Shown: positions 1 to 6,120 of the stretch, in pieces
Layout of the letters: every line of letters starts with the position of its first letter
Position numbering within the stretch: the stretch's first letter is position 1
NCBI GenBank assembly: GCA_021775385.1
Contig: JAJFHW010000392.1
Coordinates: 1 to 8,341, forward strand
DNA length: 8,341 nt
Origin: Hyphomicrobiales bacterium
Lineage (GTDB): Bacteria > Pseudomonadota > Alphaproteobacteria > Rhizobiales > HXMU1428-3
Direction of reading: 5' to 3'
Program-made: the position numbers and the translations under genes
Notes under the pieces: generated by a model
Told to the model about the DNA's origin: nothing
Databases searched by the model: none
What the model saw: the letters and a program-made list of their open reading frames with translations, nothing else

Positions 1-42
1 TCTATTTTTCACTTAGCTGAAATGCTCTAAACTTTTAAAAAT

Positions 43-834
43 TTAGTGCGACGGGTGCATAGCATCCCGAAGATAAATGCAGGTTAGCGTTGCAAACACA
101 AAGGCTTGCAAGAACGCAACCAAAAACTCAAGTGCGGTTAATGCCACACCAATTGCAAAAGGCATAACAGTTGCCAGCACACCTAATGTTCCTAACGATC
201 CAAGACTGATGATAAAACCAGCAAACACTTTCATTGCCACGTGACCAGCTAACATGTTCGCGAATAAACGAAGAGATAGACTAATTGGACGTGATAAGAA
301 AGAGATTACTTCAATCGGCACCAAGATTGGCAAAAGCACGACAGGTACATCAGGAATAAATAATTTTAAAAATCCAAATCCATGCTTATAGAAGCCATAA
401 CCAACCACCACTGTCATCACAAGCATAGCTAGTGCGAATGTAATGATGATGTGACTTGTAACTGTGAAAGCATGCGGCACTGGAATTATGCCGAATAAAT
501 CAGTTGGCAACAAACCAATGACGTTACAGAAAAGGACAAAGATAAAGAGAGTGAAAACAAGGGGGAAGAACTTCATTCCTTCAGACCCCAGAATTTGACG
601 TACAAGATTGGCAATAAATTCATATGACATTTCAGCAACTGATTGCCAACGCCCTGGAACCAATGCTCTACCACGCATGCTAAAGATAAGGAATGCAGCG
701 CTCAGACCAACGGCTAGCACCATATATAGTGTTGAGTTGGTAAAAGACGCATCAATACCAAAAAATTCCATTGGAAATAACGTCTTAATTTCAAACTGGT
801 GAATTGGGTCTAAACCGCCTTGTTCACTTGCCAC
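43..834 (-). CDS. atpB: F0F1 ATP synthase subunit a
   Basis: Integral membrane subunit a of the F0 sector, which forms the two proton half-channels against the c-ring. The protein is 263 aa from the chosen start, slightly longer than the roughly 250 aa usual in Alphaproteobacteria. It has about five to six hydrophobic segments. The essential arginine is R189 in the [13 protein letters not shown] block (equivalent to E. coli R210), and Q243 in LQAFVF matches E. coli Q252. H198 and E236 occupy the places of E. coli E219 and H245, the familiar reciprocal swap. The start is a GTG (834-832) with GGAG at 845-842, 7 nt upstream, and it gives the usual DPIHQFEI N-terminus. The frame stays open to an ATG at 882, but those 16 extra residues are encoded by the hairpin repeat and are unlikely to be translated. 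It follows atpI on the same strand; atpE should lie just beyond position 1. Confidence 0.97.
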   Translation of the reverse strand: MASEQGGLDPIHQFEIKTLFPMEFFGIDASFTNSTLYMVLAVGLSAAFLIFSMRGRALVPGRWQSVAEMSYEFIANLVRQILGSEGMKFFPLVFTLFIFVLFCNVIGLLPTDLFGIIPVPHAFTVTSHIIITFALAMLVMTVVVGYGFYKHGFGFLKLFIPDVPVVLLPILVPIEVISFLSRPISLSLRLFANMLAGHVAMKVFAGFIISLGSLGTLGVLATVMPFAIGVALTALEFLVAFLQAFVFATLTCIYLRDAMHPSH

Positions 835-841
835 GTTGCAT

Positions 842-845
842 CTCC
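842..845 (-). promoter_or_regulatory. Ribosome binding site of atpB
   Basis: GGAG read on the minus strand, 7 nt before the GTG at 834. No other in-frame start nearby has a comparable site. This is the main reason for preferring the GTG over the upstream ATG at 882. Confidence 0.7.
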
Positions 846-848
846 ATC

Positions 849-976
849 TCTGTGCTTCAGATGCCCACCAGGCATCCGCCAATTTTGTACTTCAGTTGCC
901 CGCTAGCAACCGTAAGTTTTGTTCTTCAGTTGCCTTTTATTTGCTTCAGATGCCCACAAAGCATCCGCAAAAGCAA
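849..976. repeat. Hairpin repeat cluster in the atpI-atpB gap
   Basis: This 190-bp gap holds two full GATGC-type units, one full GTTGC-type unit and one half unit of a short hairpin repeat, each introduced by CTTCAG. Unit 1 is GATGCC-CACCA-GGCATC (860-876). Unit 2 is GTTGC-CCGCTA-GCAAC (895-910). Near 925-934 there is only a left half, CTTCAGTTGCC. Unit 4 is GATGC-CCACAAA-GCATC (949-965). The loops are alike (CCRC...), and the right arm is followed by CG in every full unit. The units lie inside the transcribed atpI-atpB spacer, so they would be present in the mRNA. The same family recurs at 4105-4217 and 7612-7678. The sequence directly shows the repeats; any role in mRNA stability or processing is inference. 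Confidence 0.8.
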
Positions 977-1024
977 CAGGGCTTTTTAAGTTGTGTCTCA
1001 GGTGCTTTAATTAGCCACTGAGAT

Positions 1025-1384
1025 TTACAGACCTTGATCTTTTCCATCCAAAGAACCGGCCTCTTGTTCTTTTTTAGCTAGTCGCAAGACATTATTCACA
1101 CCTGCGCCAAAACCAAATAGCATAAATAGAATGAGCCATAACGGCTTAGTATCAAACCATGTATCAAATTGCCATCCTAAAAATGCGCCAACGAGAACAG
1201 AAACCACAAACTCAGTACCCATACGCATAGCTTTACCTATGGCGTTTCCATCCTGTTCAGGCGTTTTATTTGCCTGATCTTTATGGATGGTATCCATTTG
1301 ATCCTTTAGCTGACCAAATCTATCCTCAAGGGCTTTATCTCCCTTTAAGGTGCTTTTTTCATCTTGGTCAGATGGAGATGGCAT
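1025..1384 (-). CDS. atpI: ATP synthase protein I (F0 assembly factor)
   Basis: Small membrane protein encoded ahead of the F0 genes, known as an assistant in c-ring assembly and possibly in Mg2+ handling. From this start it has 119 aa. A charged N-terminal helix (about residues 17-36, LEDRFGQLKDQM) is followed by two membrane segments at about 57-75 and 81-101. The family pattern GAFLGWQFDTWF, then a short turn and GFGAGVNNVL, is clear. The ATG at 1384 has GAGG (1393-1390) 5 nt upstream and gives the normal family length. The frame remains open to a TTG at 1546, which would add 54 hydrophilic residues and has only a weak CAGAG upstream. Base composition in 1385-1546 still looks coding, so the longer 173-aa form cannot be excluded. 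It is followed by atpB after a repeat-filled 190-bp gap. Confidence 0.88.
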   Translation of the reverse strand: MPSPSDQDEKSTLKGDKALEDRFGQLKDQMDTIHKDQANKTPEQDGNAIGKAMRMGTEFVVSVLVGAFLGWQFDTWFDTKPLWLILFMLFGFGAGVNNVLRLAKKEQEAGSLDGKDQGL

Positions 1385-1389
1385 TGATA

Positions 1390-1393
1390 CCTC
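1390..1393 (-). promoter_or_regulatory. Internal ribosome binding site deciding the atpI start
   Basis: GAGG on the minus strand, 5 nt before the ATG at 1384. It is the best Shine-Dalgarno match in the atpI frame and supports the 119-aa form over the TTG-initiated 173-aa form. Confidence 0.5.
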
Positions 1394-1638
1394 ATTTTCA
1401 GGTCTTTGATCATGTCTGATCACAGCTCCCTCAGCGGGCTGGACCATAGTCTTGCCATTTTCCGCTGTCAAGCGCTCGACCCTGCTTTTAGGTGTTTTGT
1501 CGCGATTTAATTTTCGATTTTTAGAAATATCTTGATTTTCAGCCAAAATACTCTGGTTTTATGGTATTTCCTGGTTTGTTAAGCAAGTAGAAAACATCAA
1601 ATCTCTCGTTTTCAGCACTTTTAAAATATCTTGAAATT

Positions 1639-1923
1639 TTAAGAGGCTTTTGCCTCAATTGCGAGAGCGTGAATTTTCCCATTTAGCTCTTCAGCTAAGA
1701 TTTTATTGATTGCTTGATGAATTTGCAATCTGGATTTCCCTACGAACTCATTTGAAACCACTTTCACACGGAAATGACTTTCTCCAGTTCCTGGTGAGCC
1801 GGCATGCCCAGAATGCAAATGGCTTTCATTGATGACTTCTAATGAAATTGGTGACAAGGCTTTTTCTAATTTTACAGTAATGATATCTACGGCAGAGGGC
1901 TGATCTGACTGATTGATTGACAT
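1639..1923 (-). CDS. BolA family protein
   Basis: 94-aa BolA/IbaG-type protein with the class II KH-like fold. Family members pair with monothiol glutaredoxins to bind or pass on Fe-S clusters, and some also affect transcription and cell shape. Visible signatures are INESHLHSGHAG (about residues 31-42, with H35, H37 and H40), ESHFRVKVVSNEF, then the helix GKSRLQIHQAINKILAEEL and IHALAI with the conserved C-terminal His (H85). There is no cysteine, so the cluster ligands would be histidines. The ATG at 1923 is preceded by AGGAAAG. It is divergent from the J-domain gene and co-directional with atpI, 93 bp from the longest atpI frame. The exact subfamily (BolA, IbaG or BolA3-like) cannot be fixed from sequence reading alone, so no symbol is given. 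Confidence 0.95.
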   Translation of the reverse strand: MSINQSDQPSAVDIITVKLEKALSPISLEVINESHLHSGHAGSPGTGESHFRVKVVSNEFVGKSRLQIHQAINKILAEELNGKIHALAIEAKAS

Positions 1924-1947
1924 TTTTTCTTTCCTAAGTTTTAGAGC

Positions 1948-1977
1948 ATATTACTTTTGTATAAGTGCAAACTTCAA
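1948..1977 (-). promoter_or_regulatory. Candidate promoter of bolA
   Basis: On the minus strand TTGAAG (1977-1972) is followed after 18 bp by TAATAT (1953-1948). It would give a short leader before the AGGAAAG ribosome binding site and the ATG at 1923. The match to the sigma70 consensus is moderate in an AT-rich region. Confidence 0.4.
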
Positions 1978-2200
1978 AAAAATAAATTTTGCTGCGTTCT
2001 TTTGTTTTCGTGTGAGCAAAATTAAGCTATAGTGCGACGCCCTTTGAGACTGAACTATCAGCTTTTTGTGGTAAAATAATCTCGAAAGATAAATTTTATT
2101 CTTACTTCTTGCTCACAGGTTATGGGTTTTTCATTTGTGAACTAGATAACACACTATTTAAAAATGATCACTTTATAGAACTAATCTTCTTTTTTAGCTC

Positions 2201-2219
2201 TAACCTCTGACTGAGGTTA
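2201..2219 (+). promoter_or_regulatory. Perfect 7-bp hairpin covering a Shine-Dalgarno sequence
   Basis: TAACCTC - TGACT - GAGGTTA forms a perfect 7-bp stem with a 5-nt loop. Its right arm contains GAGG (2213-2216), which lies 9 nt before the ATG of a 21-codon ORF. In RNA, the CCTC of the left arm would pair with this GAGG and could hide it. As DNA it could equally be a 19-bp operator. The inverted repeat is directly visible; its use is inferred. Confidence 0.45.
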
Positions 2220-2225
2220 CAATTT

Positions 2226-2291
2226 ATGAAGTTTGTTCTTGTGATTGTGACCTGCGAAAATTTAGGCAACCAGATATATAGGTTTTTATGA
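2226..2291 (+). CDS. Possible 21-aa leader peptide upstream of the J-domain gene
   Basis: The ORF starts ATG AAG TTT and encodes MKFVLVIVTCENL... (21 aa, hydrophobic N-terminal half). It has a GAGG 9 nt upstream. Its TGA stop overlaps the ATG of the J-domain gene in an ATGA arrangement (2288-2291), the usual geometry of translational coupling. The downstream gene has only AGG (2280-2282) as its own ribosome binding site, which fits coupling. The GAGG lies in a hairpin arm, so access may be controlled. No family is recognised, and an ORF this short can occur by chance. Confidence 0.3.
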   Translation: MKFVLVIVTCENLGNQIYRFL

Positions 2292-2875
2292 AACTCACAT
2301 CCAAGTATTTTGATTCTATTCGTGTTAAGCCAGAAGATGACCGCTCGAAGAAAGAAGAAGGCGCTCAATGTAATTGGCGCAGCTGCGAGAGACCAGGTAA
2401 ATTTCCTGCGCCGAAAGGGCGCGATAAGGAAGGTGAATATTACCTCTTTTGCCAACATCACGTTCGCGAATATAATAAAAAATATAATTATTTTGTTGGT
2501 ATGGACGCTGATGATATTGTCGATTATCAAAAAGAATCTTCAACTGGTCACCGCCCGACCTGGGCCTTTAAAGAAAAAGAAGCTCTCAAAAAAGGCCAGC
2601 GCTCAGTTCATGACCCTATGAACTTTATTGATGAAGACGAAGCTGATACAGCGCCTAAGACCGCTGGTGGCCGGCGCCTTCGAAATATGGAACGAAAATC
2701 TCTAGATGACCTTGGCTTGCCTGGAAGTGCGTCTAAGGATGATATCAAAACCCGCTATAAAGAACTTGTCAAACGACACCATCCTGATTTGAATGGCGGC
2801 GATCGCAATTCAGAAGAGAAACTAGCTGAAGTGATTAATGCTTATAACTATTTGAAAAAAGTTGGAATGGTTTAA
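2288..2875 (+). CDS. J-domain (DnaJ-like) co-chaperone with N-terminal Cys/His cluster
   Basis: 195-aa cytoplasmic protein with a C-terminal J domain (about residues 138-191). It contains the HPD tripeptide (165-167) that stimulates DnaK ATPase, in the helix II-loop-helix III context KTRYKELVKRHHPDLNGG...LAEVINAYNYL. The N-terminal part has C28-x4-C33 and later C55-x-H57-H58, which could bind zinc. Residues 80-135 are charged and probably flexible. It lacks the G/F region, the CXXCXGXG zinc repeats and the substrate-binding C-terminus of DnaJ, so it is a specialised J protein and not DnaJ. The ATG at 2288 overlaps the stop of a possible leader ORF, and the ribosome binding site is weak (AGG, 5 nt away). 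It lies 228 bp upstream of cobS. A role in maturing CobS/CobT or partnering BolA in Fe-S handling is conjecture from position only. Confidence 0.92.
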   Translation: MKLTSKYFDSIRVKPEDDRSKKEEGAQCNWRSCERPGKFPAPKGRDKEGEYYLFCQHHVREYNKKYNYFVGMDADDIVDYQKESSTGHRPTWAFKEKEALKKGQRSVHDPMNFIDEDEADTAPKTAGGRRLRNMERKSLDDLGLPGSASKDDIKTRYKELVKRHHPDLNGGDRNSEEKLAEVINAYNYLKKVGMV

Positions 2876-3004
2876 GCCAAAGCTTTATCGTTTACGTGAT
2901 ACACACCGGTTTTTTATCTTGCTGAAATCTTACTTACTATTGATTGCTTTTTTTGATGATCTCATTTTGAAAAACTTTTCTTTTGTAAAATTAAGCTCAT
3001 AAAC

Positions 3005-3034
3005 TTGATAATTTTCTGTAGAGTGATCTATAAA
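3005..3034 (+). promoter_or_regulatory. Promoter of cobS-cobT
   Basis: TTGATA (3005-3010) and TATAAA (3029-3034) are separated by 18 bp, and each matches the sigma70 consensus at 5 of 6 positions. This is the best promoter match seen in the window. It predicts a start near 3041 and a leader of roughly 60 nt before cobS. It suggests that cobST can be transcribed independently of the J-domain gene. Confidence 0.6.
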
Positions 3035-3042
3035 TATAGATC
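3025..3042 (+). promoter_or_regulatory. Perfect palindrome over the cobS -10 (operator candidate)
   Basis: GATCTATA - AA - TATAGATC is an 18-bp inverted repeat with 8-bp perfect arms. It covers the predicted -10 (3029-3034) and reaches the expected start site. A regulator bound here would block RNA polymerase. The 2-nt centre suits a DNA-level dimer site better than an RNA hairpin. Neither the regulator nor the signal can be named. Confidence 0.45.
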
Positions 3043-3065
3043 TTTAAAATAACAAAGAATTTAAG

Positions 3066-3083
3066 AAGCTAAATGGTTAGCTT
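3066..3083 (+). promoter_or_regulatory. Leader hairpin just before cobS
   Basis: AAGCTAA - ATGG - TTAGCTT forms a perfect 7-bp stem with a 4-nt loop in the predicted cobS leader, ending 20 nt before the ATG. The region after it has only GGA (3091-3093) as a weak ribosome binding site. There is no B12-box sequence around it, so it is not a cobalamin riboswitch. Confidence 0.35.
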
Positions 3084-3103
3084 AAGAAATGGACTTTTGT
3101 TAA

Positions 3104-4096
3104 ATGACCGCTATGAATATGCCTGCTGAAGAAATGATGCCTGATTGTGAAGTTTCTGTTGAAGACCTATTTGGTTTTAAAAGCAATTTAAAGATGCCTG
3201 CTTTTCGTGAAGCCAACACACATGTTCCTGAAATTGATGAAGATTATCTTTTTAACCGGGAAGTGACACTCGCCATTTTGGCCGGGTTTAAACATAATCG
3301 CCGTGTCATGGTGCAGGGGTATCATGGTACGGGTAAATCTACTCATATTGAACAAGTGGCAGCTCGCTTAAACTGGCCTTGTGTTCGGGTTAATCTTGAT
3401 AGCCATGTCAGCCGGATTGACTTGGTCGGTAAAGATGCCATTGTTCTTAAAGACGGCAAGCAAATCACTGAGTTTAAAGAAGGCATTCTGCCTTATGCTT
3501 TACAATCAAATACAGCGCTAGTCTTTGATGAATATGATGCCGGCCGAGCTGATGTGATGTTTGTTATTCAACGAGTTTTAGAAGTTTCCGGTAAGCTCAC
3601 TTTGCTTGACCAAAGCAAAGTTATTCGCCCTCACCCTGCGTTTCGTTTGTTTGCAACAACCAATACAATTGGTCTTGGTGACACCTCAGGTCTGTATCAT
3701 GGCACGCAACAAATCAACCAAGGCCAAATGGACCGTTGGTCAATTGTAGCCAGCCTCAACTATTTGCCACATGATGATGAGGTTGACATTGTTAAGTCTA
3801 AAGTAAAAGAGCTTGCTGCAACTGAAACTGGTTCAGATGACATTTCCAAAATGGTTCGGGTAGCTGATTTGACAAGAAGCGCACTCATGAATGGCGACCT
3901 TTCAACCGTGATGAGCCCGCGGACAGTTATTACATGGGCTGAGAACACCGCCATTTTCGAAGATATTGGTGTTGCGTTTCAACTCAGCTTTTTGAATAAA
4001 TGTGATGAGCTTGAAAAGGGTCTTGTTGCTGAATTTTATCAGAGGTGCTTTGATAAAGATCTTCCACAATCAACAGCAAGCTTAGCGTTAAGCTAA
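3104..4096 (+). CDS. cobS: Cobaltochelatase subunit CobS (AAA+ ATPase)
   Basis: ATPase subunit of the aerobic, ATP-dependent CobNST cobaltochelatase, which inserts Co2+ into hydrogenobyrinic acid a,c-diamide in late corrin-ring synthesis. 330 aa, normal for the family. The N-terminal part, with [14 protein letters not shown], is typical of CobS. The AAA+ core has Walker [10 protein letters not shown] (72-80), Walker B ALVFDEYD (138-145), a sensor-1-like ATTN (184-187), the GQMDRW region (207-212) where an arginine finger is expected, and SPRT (271-274) as a sensor-2-like element. It makes a ring with CobT that drives CobN, which is not in this window. The ATG at 3104 has only a weak GGA upstream; the in-frame ATGs at 3113 and 3119 are alternatives. 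A promoter-operator candidate lies 60-100 bp upstream. The last codons form a short hairpin around the stop. Confidence 0.97.
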   Translation: MTAMNMPAEEMMPDCEVSVEDLFGFKSNLKMPAFREANTHVPEIDEDYLFNREVTLAILAGFKHNRRVMVQGYHGTGKSTHIEQVAARLNWPCVRVNLDSHVSRIDLVGKDAIVLKDGKQITEFKEGILPYALQSNTALVFDEYDAGRADVMFVIQRVLEVSGKLTLLDQSKVIRPHPAFRLFATTNTIGLGDTSGLYHGTQQINQGQMDRWSIVASLNYLPHDDEVDIVKSKVKELAATETGSDDISKMVRVADLTRSALMNGDLSTVMSPRTVITWAENTAIFEDIGVAFQLSFLNKCDELEKGLVAEFYQRCFDKDLPQSTASLALS

Positions 4097-4097
4097 G
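4081..4097 (+). terminator. Hairpin across the cobS stop codon
   Basis: CTTAGC - GTTAA - GCTAAG forms a perfect 6-bp stem containing the TAA stop (4094-4096), followed by TTGTCTCTTT. It could be a weak terminator or an mRNA 3'-end element. The short, moderate-GC stem and interrupted U tract make full termination unlikely, and cobT continues in the same direction. Confidence 0.3.
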
Positions 4098-4104
4098 TTG
4101 TCTC

Positions 4105-4217
4105 TTTAGTGCTCCTTCGGTTGCCTACTAGCAACCGTCGCTTTTTAGTGCTCTTTCGATTGCCCACTAGCAACCGTCGCATTTTAGTGTTCCTTCGGTT
4201 GCCCATTAGCAACCGCG
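4105..4217 (+). repeat. Three tandem 39-bp hairpin units between cobS and cobT
   Basis: Units begin at 4105, 4144 and 4183, exactly 39 bp apart, each starting TTTAGTG and continuing YTCYTTCG. Hairpins are CGGTTGC-CTACTA-GCAACCG (4118-4137), CGATTGC-CCACTA-GCAACCG with one A-C mismatch (4157-4176), and CGGTTGC-CCATTA-GCAACCG (4196-4215). The first two are followed by TCGC and a T-rich run, which looks terminator-like. They belong to the same family as the repeats at 849-976 and 7612-7678. cobS and cobT are usually close together; here these units fill most of a 160-bp gap in their shared transcript. They could lower or protect expression of one cistron relative to the other, which is inference. 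Confidence 0.85.
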
Positions 4218-4256
4218 ATTAAGCAAGGGCACGCATTAAGTTAGGATGATTGAACG

Positions 4257-6104
4257 ATGGCACCGACCACAAATCAGAATAATAAAGCAAAAGAGAAATT
4301 TCGTGAAGCTCTCAAGGGCTGCGCTAGGGCTGTTTCTGGCAATGATGAGTTGCAGATGACGTTTGGTCAAGATGGCCCAACAATGACTGGTGATACCGTT
4401 TTACTTCCTGATTTGCCTTTAAAGCCTACACCTAGAGATGTGCAAGTTTTACGGGGCATGGCTGATAGCCTTAGCCTGAAAGCTAGTTGTCATAACACTA
4501 GTGCGCATCAAAAACGCGTTCCTTATGATGCGGAAGCACGCATGATTTATGACGCTATGGAAGAAGTGCGTTATGAAATGATTGGCTCCCAGCGCATGGC
4601 TGGCATGGAAGAAAATTTATGGGCACGCCAGCAAAGTGACTTAAAGACACGCTATGTCAATCCAATTTTTAGTTCAGATGATGTCACACTTCATACTGCT
4701 TTAAGCTTATTGGCGAGAGAAGCGATGCAAGGCAAACCTCTCAATGGCAAAGCTGCTGAAGTCGCCAATCATTGGCGTGACGATCTCACGAAAAAATCAG
4801 ATAATCTTTTTTCGTCTTTATTAGATGTTATACATGATCAAGATGCTTATGCATCTGAAGTGATTAATCTGTTAGAAACTTTGAATATAGATGCTGGAAC
4901 TGAAGAACCGGGCTCTAATGAAGGCGAATCTGAATCTGAAGCGCTCAGTGAAGATTCAAGTGACATGCTTGAAGATCAAGATGGAGGGATTCCAGATGAA
5001 GATAATTCAGAAGGGGAGGCTGACCCTTCTGATGATAGCGAGGGGGATGATCGGGAAGATACTGAATTTAGTGATCAGTCTATCGGCGATGGAGAAGCTG
5101 ATCAGCAAACAAGTCCAGCGCAAGAGCAAGCCGCTCTTCCTAATTTTTCCGTTCTTGAAGTGCCTGAAGCCTTTGGTTACAAAATCTATACTAAACGGTT
5201 TGACGAAGTCATCACAGCTGAAGATTTGGCACAATCTAGTGAGCTTGAGAGACTTCGTAGTTTACTAGACAGGCAGTTGGAGAGCTTAAATAGAGCTGTC
5301 TCACGCCTTGCCAATAAATTACAACGTAAATTATTGGCTCAGCAAAACAGGGCTTGGGAATTTGATCTAGAGGAAGGTGTTCTCGATGCGGCTCGTCTTT
5401 CTCGAGTGGTTACAGATCCGTTTTCTTCTCTCTCATTTCGGCAAGAATCTGACACTGAATTTCGTGACACGGTTGTAACTCTTTTGATTGATAATTCAGG
5501 CTCTATGCGGGGCCGACCCATTATGATTGCAGCTAGTTGTGCTGATATATTTGCTCGCACACTCGAGCGCTGTGGTGTGAAGGTTGAAATTTTAGGCTTT
5601 ACTACAAAAGCCTGGAAGGGCGGCGAAGCACGGGGTGCCTGGGAAGAAGCCGGTAAACCTGGCCAACCTGGTCGTTTGAATGATATTCGGCACATTGTTT
5701 ATAAAACAGCTGATAGCCCGTGGCGCCGTGTGCGCAACAATTTAGGCTTGATGATGCGTGAAGGCCTGTTGAAAGAGAATATCGATGGTGAAGCCCTAAC
5801 ATGGGCGCATAAGCGATTGCTGGCACGACCAGAACAACGGCGCATCCTAATGGTTATTTCTGACGGTGCGCCGGTGGATGATTCTACTTTAAGTGTGAAC
5901 CCTGGTAATTTCCTCGAACAACATTTGCGCAATGTTATTACAGAAATTGAAGAGCGCTCGAAAGTTGAGCTGATTGCGATTGGTATTGGTCATGATGTAA
6001 CGCGATATTATAAACGAGCTGTTACAATCACGGATGCCGAAGATTTGGCAGGCGCTATGATTGATAAACTCACTGAACTCTTTGATGAAAATCCAAAAAA
6101 ATAG
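4257..6104 (+). CDS. cobT: Cobaltochelatase subunit CobT (VWA domain)
   Basis: 615 aa, close to the roughly 630 aa of characterised CobT. It forms the large two-tiered ring complex with CobS that acts on CobN for cobalt insertion in aerobic B12 synthesis. An N-terminal helical region (about 1-210) is followed by a highly acidic Ser/Asp/Glu-rich linker (about 213-285), then a helical segment (320-365) and a C-terminal von Willebrand A domain (about 403-610). The MIDAS metal site reads DNSGSMRG (D412, S414, S416), with the later SDG at 535-537. The ATG at 4257 has AGGA 10 nt upstream and an in-frame TGA at 4251, so no earlier start is possible. It is co-directional with cobS, 160 bp downstream across three hairpin repeats, and probably in the same transcript. 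The stop codon lies in a terminator-like hairpin. No truncation or frameshift was seen. Confidence 0.97.
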   Translation: MAPTTNQNNKAKEKFREALKGCARAVSGNDELQMTFGQDGPTMTGDTVLLPDLPLKPTPRDVQVLRGMADSLSLKASCHNTSAHQKRVPYDAEARMIYDAMEEVRYEMIGSQRMAGMEENLWARQQSDLKTRYVNPIFSSDDVTLHTALSLLAREAMQGKPLNGKAAEVANHWRDDLTKKSDNLFSSLLDVIHDQDAYASEVINLLETLNIDAGTEEPGSNEGESESEALSEDSSDMLEDQDGGIPDEDNSEGEADPSDDSEGDDREDTEFSDQSIGDGEADQQTSPAQEQAALPNFSVLEVPEAFGYKIYTKRFDEVITAEDLAQSSELERLRSLLDRQLESLNRAVSRLANKLQRKLLAQQNRAWEFDLEEGVLDAARLSRVVTDPFSSLSFRQESDTEFRDTVVTLLIDNSGSMRGRPIMIAASCADIFARTLERCGVKVEILGFTTKAWKGGEARGAWEEAGKPGQPGRLNDIRHIVYKTADSPWRRVRNNLGLMMREGLLKENIDGEALTWAHKRLLARPEQRRILMVISDGAPVDDSTLSVNPGNFLEQHLRNVITEIEERSKVELIAIGIGHDVTRYYKRAVTITDAEDLAGAMIDKLTELFDENPKK

Positions 6105-6120
6105 GATTTTTTTGGTTTTG
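6088..6120 (+). terminator. Probable terminator overlapping the cobT stop
   Basis: CCAAAAAAAT (6093-6102), loop AGG and ATTTTTTTGG (6106-6115) form a perfect 10-bp inverted repeat, followed by TTTTGTTTTC. The TAG stop (6102-6104) sits at its tip. An alternative fold pairs AAAATCC (6088-6094) with GGATTTT (6104-6110). The stem is A-U rich, so strength is uncertain, but its position and the following T tract suit termination of cobST. The lysine-rich end of CobT (ENPKK) is a by-product of this A-rich arm. Confidence 0.5.

Larger units (their letters stand above)
1924..2287. other. Divergent intergenic region between bolA and the J-domain gene
   Basis: 364 bp of AT-rich DNA separating two divergent genes. 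It holds the candidate bolA promoter and a 9-bp inverted pair, TGTGAGCAA at 2011-2019 and TTGCTCACA at 2109-2117. A longer imperfect stem has AAGCTATAGT at 2024-2033 and ACTAT-C-AGCTT at 2054-2064, with one bulged C, followed by TTT. A perfect 7-bp hairpin sits at 2201-2219, and a 21-codon ORF at 2226-2291. TATAGT at 2028-2033 could be a plus-strand -10 for the J-domain gene, but no good -35 lies 16-18 bp upstream. No RNA gene was recognised. Confidence 0.6.

Noticed and set aside
835..882. Upstream ATG start for atpB giving 16 more residues
   Set aside because: The extra residues ([13 protein letters not shown]...) come from the repeat unit. The GTG at 834 has a good GGAG and yields the conserved N-terminus.
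1014..1020. GCCACTG, similar to the end of a cobalamin riboswitch B12 box
   Set aside because: It lies at the end of atpI, far from the cob genes, and none of the other conserved riboswitch blocks is nearby.
804..1021. Two plus-strand ORFs of 61 codons in the atpI-atpB spacer
   Set aside because: They are produced by the hairpin repeats and the atpB N-terminal region read on the wrong strand. They have repeat-derived residues and no ribosome binding site or recognisable family.
2168..2543. Minus-strand ORFs of 120 and 72 codons opposite the J-domain gene
   Set aside because: They are shadows of the plus-strand J-domain frame. They have unremarkable composition and no family signature, and the plus frame carries the HPD motif.
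2880..2920. Terminator for the J-domain gene at the ACCGGTTTTTT sequence
   Set aside because: A T tract is present, but no stem longer than about 3 bp precedes it, so intrinsic termination is not supported.
4105..4217. Regular 39-bp repeats resembling a small CRISPR array
   Set aside because: The units are contiguous, with conserved sequence throughout and no unique spacers of constant length. There are no cas genes, and related units elsewhere are spaced differently.
4891..5268. Plus-strand 125-codon ORF in the acidic linker of cobT
   Set aside because: It lies wholly inside cobT in another frame. It is rich in Lys/Leu/Ile because the GAT/GAA-rich linker is read out of frame.
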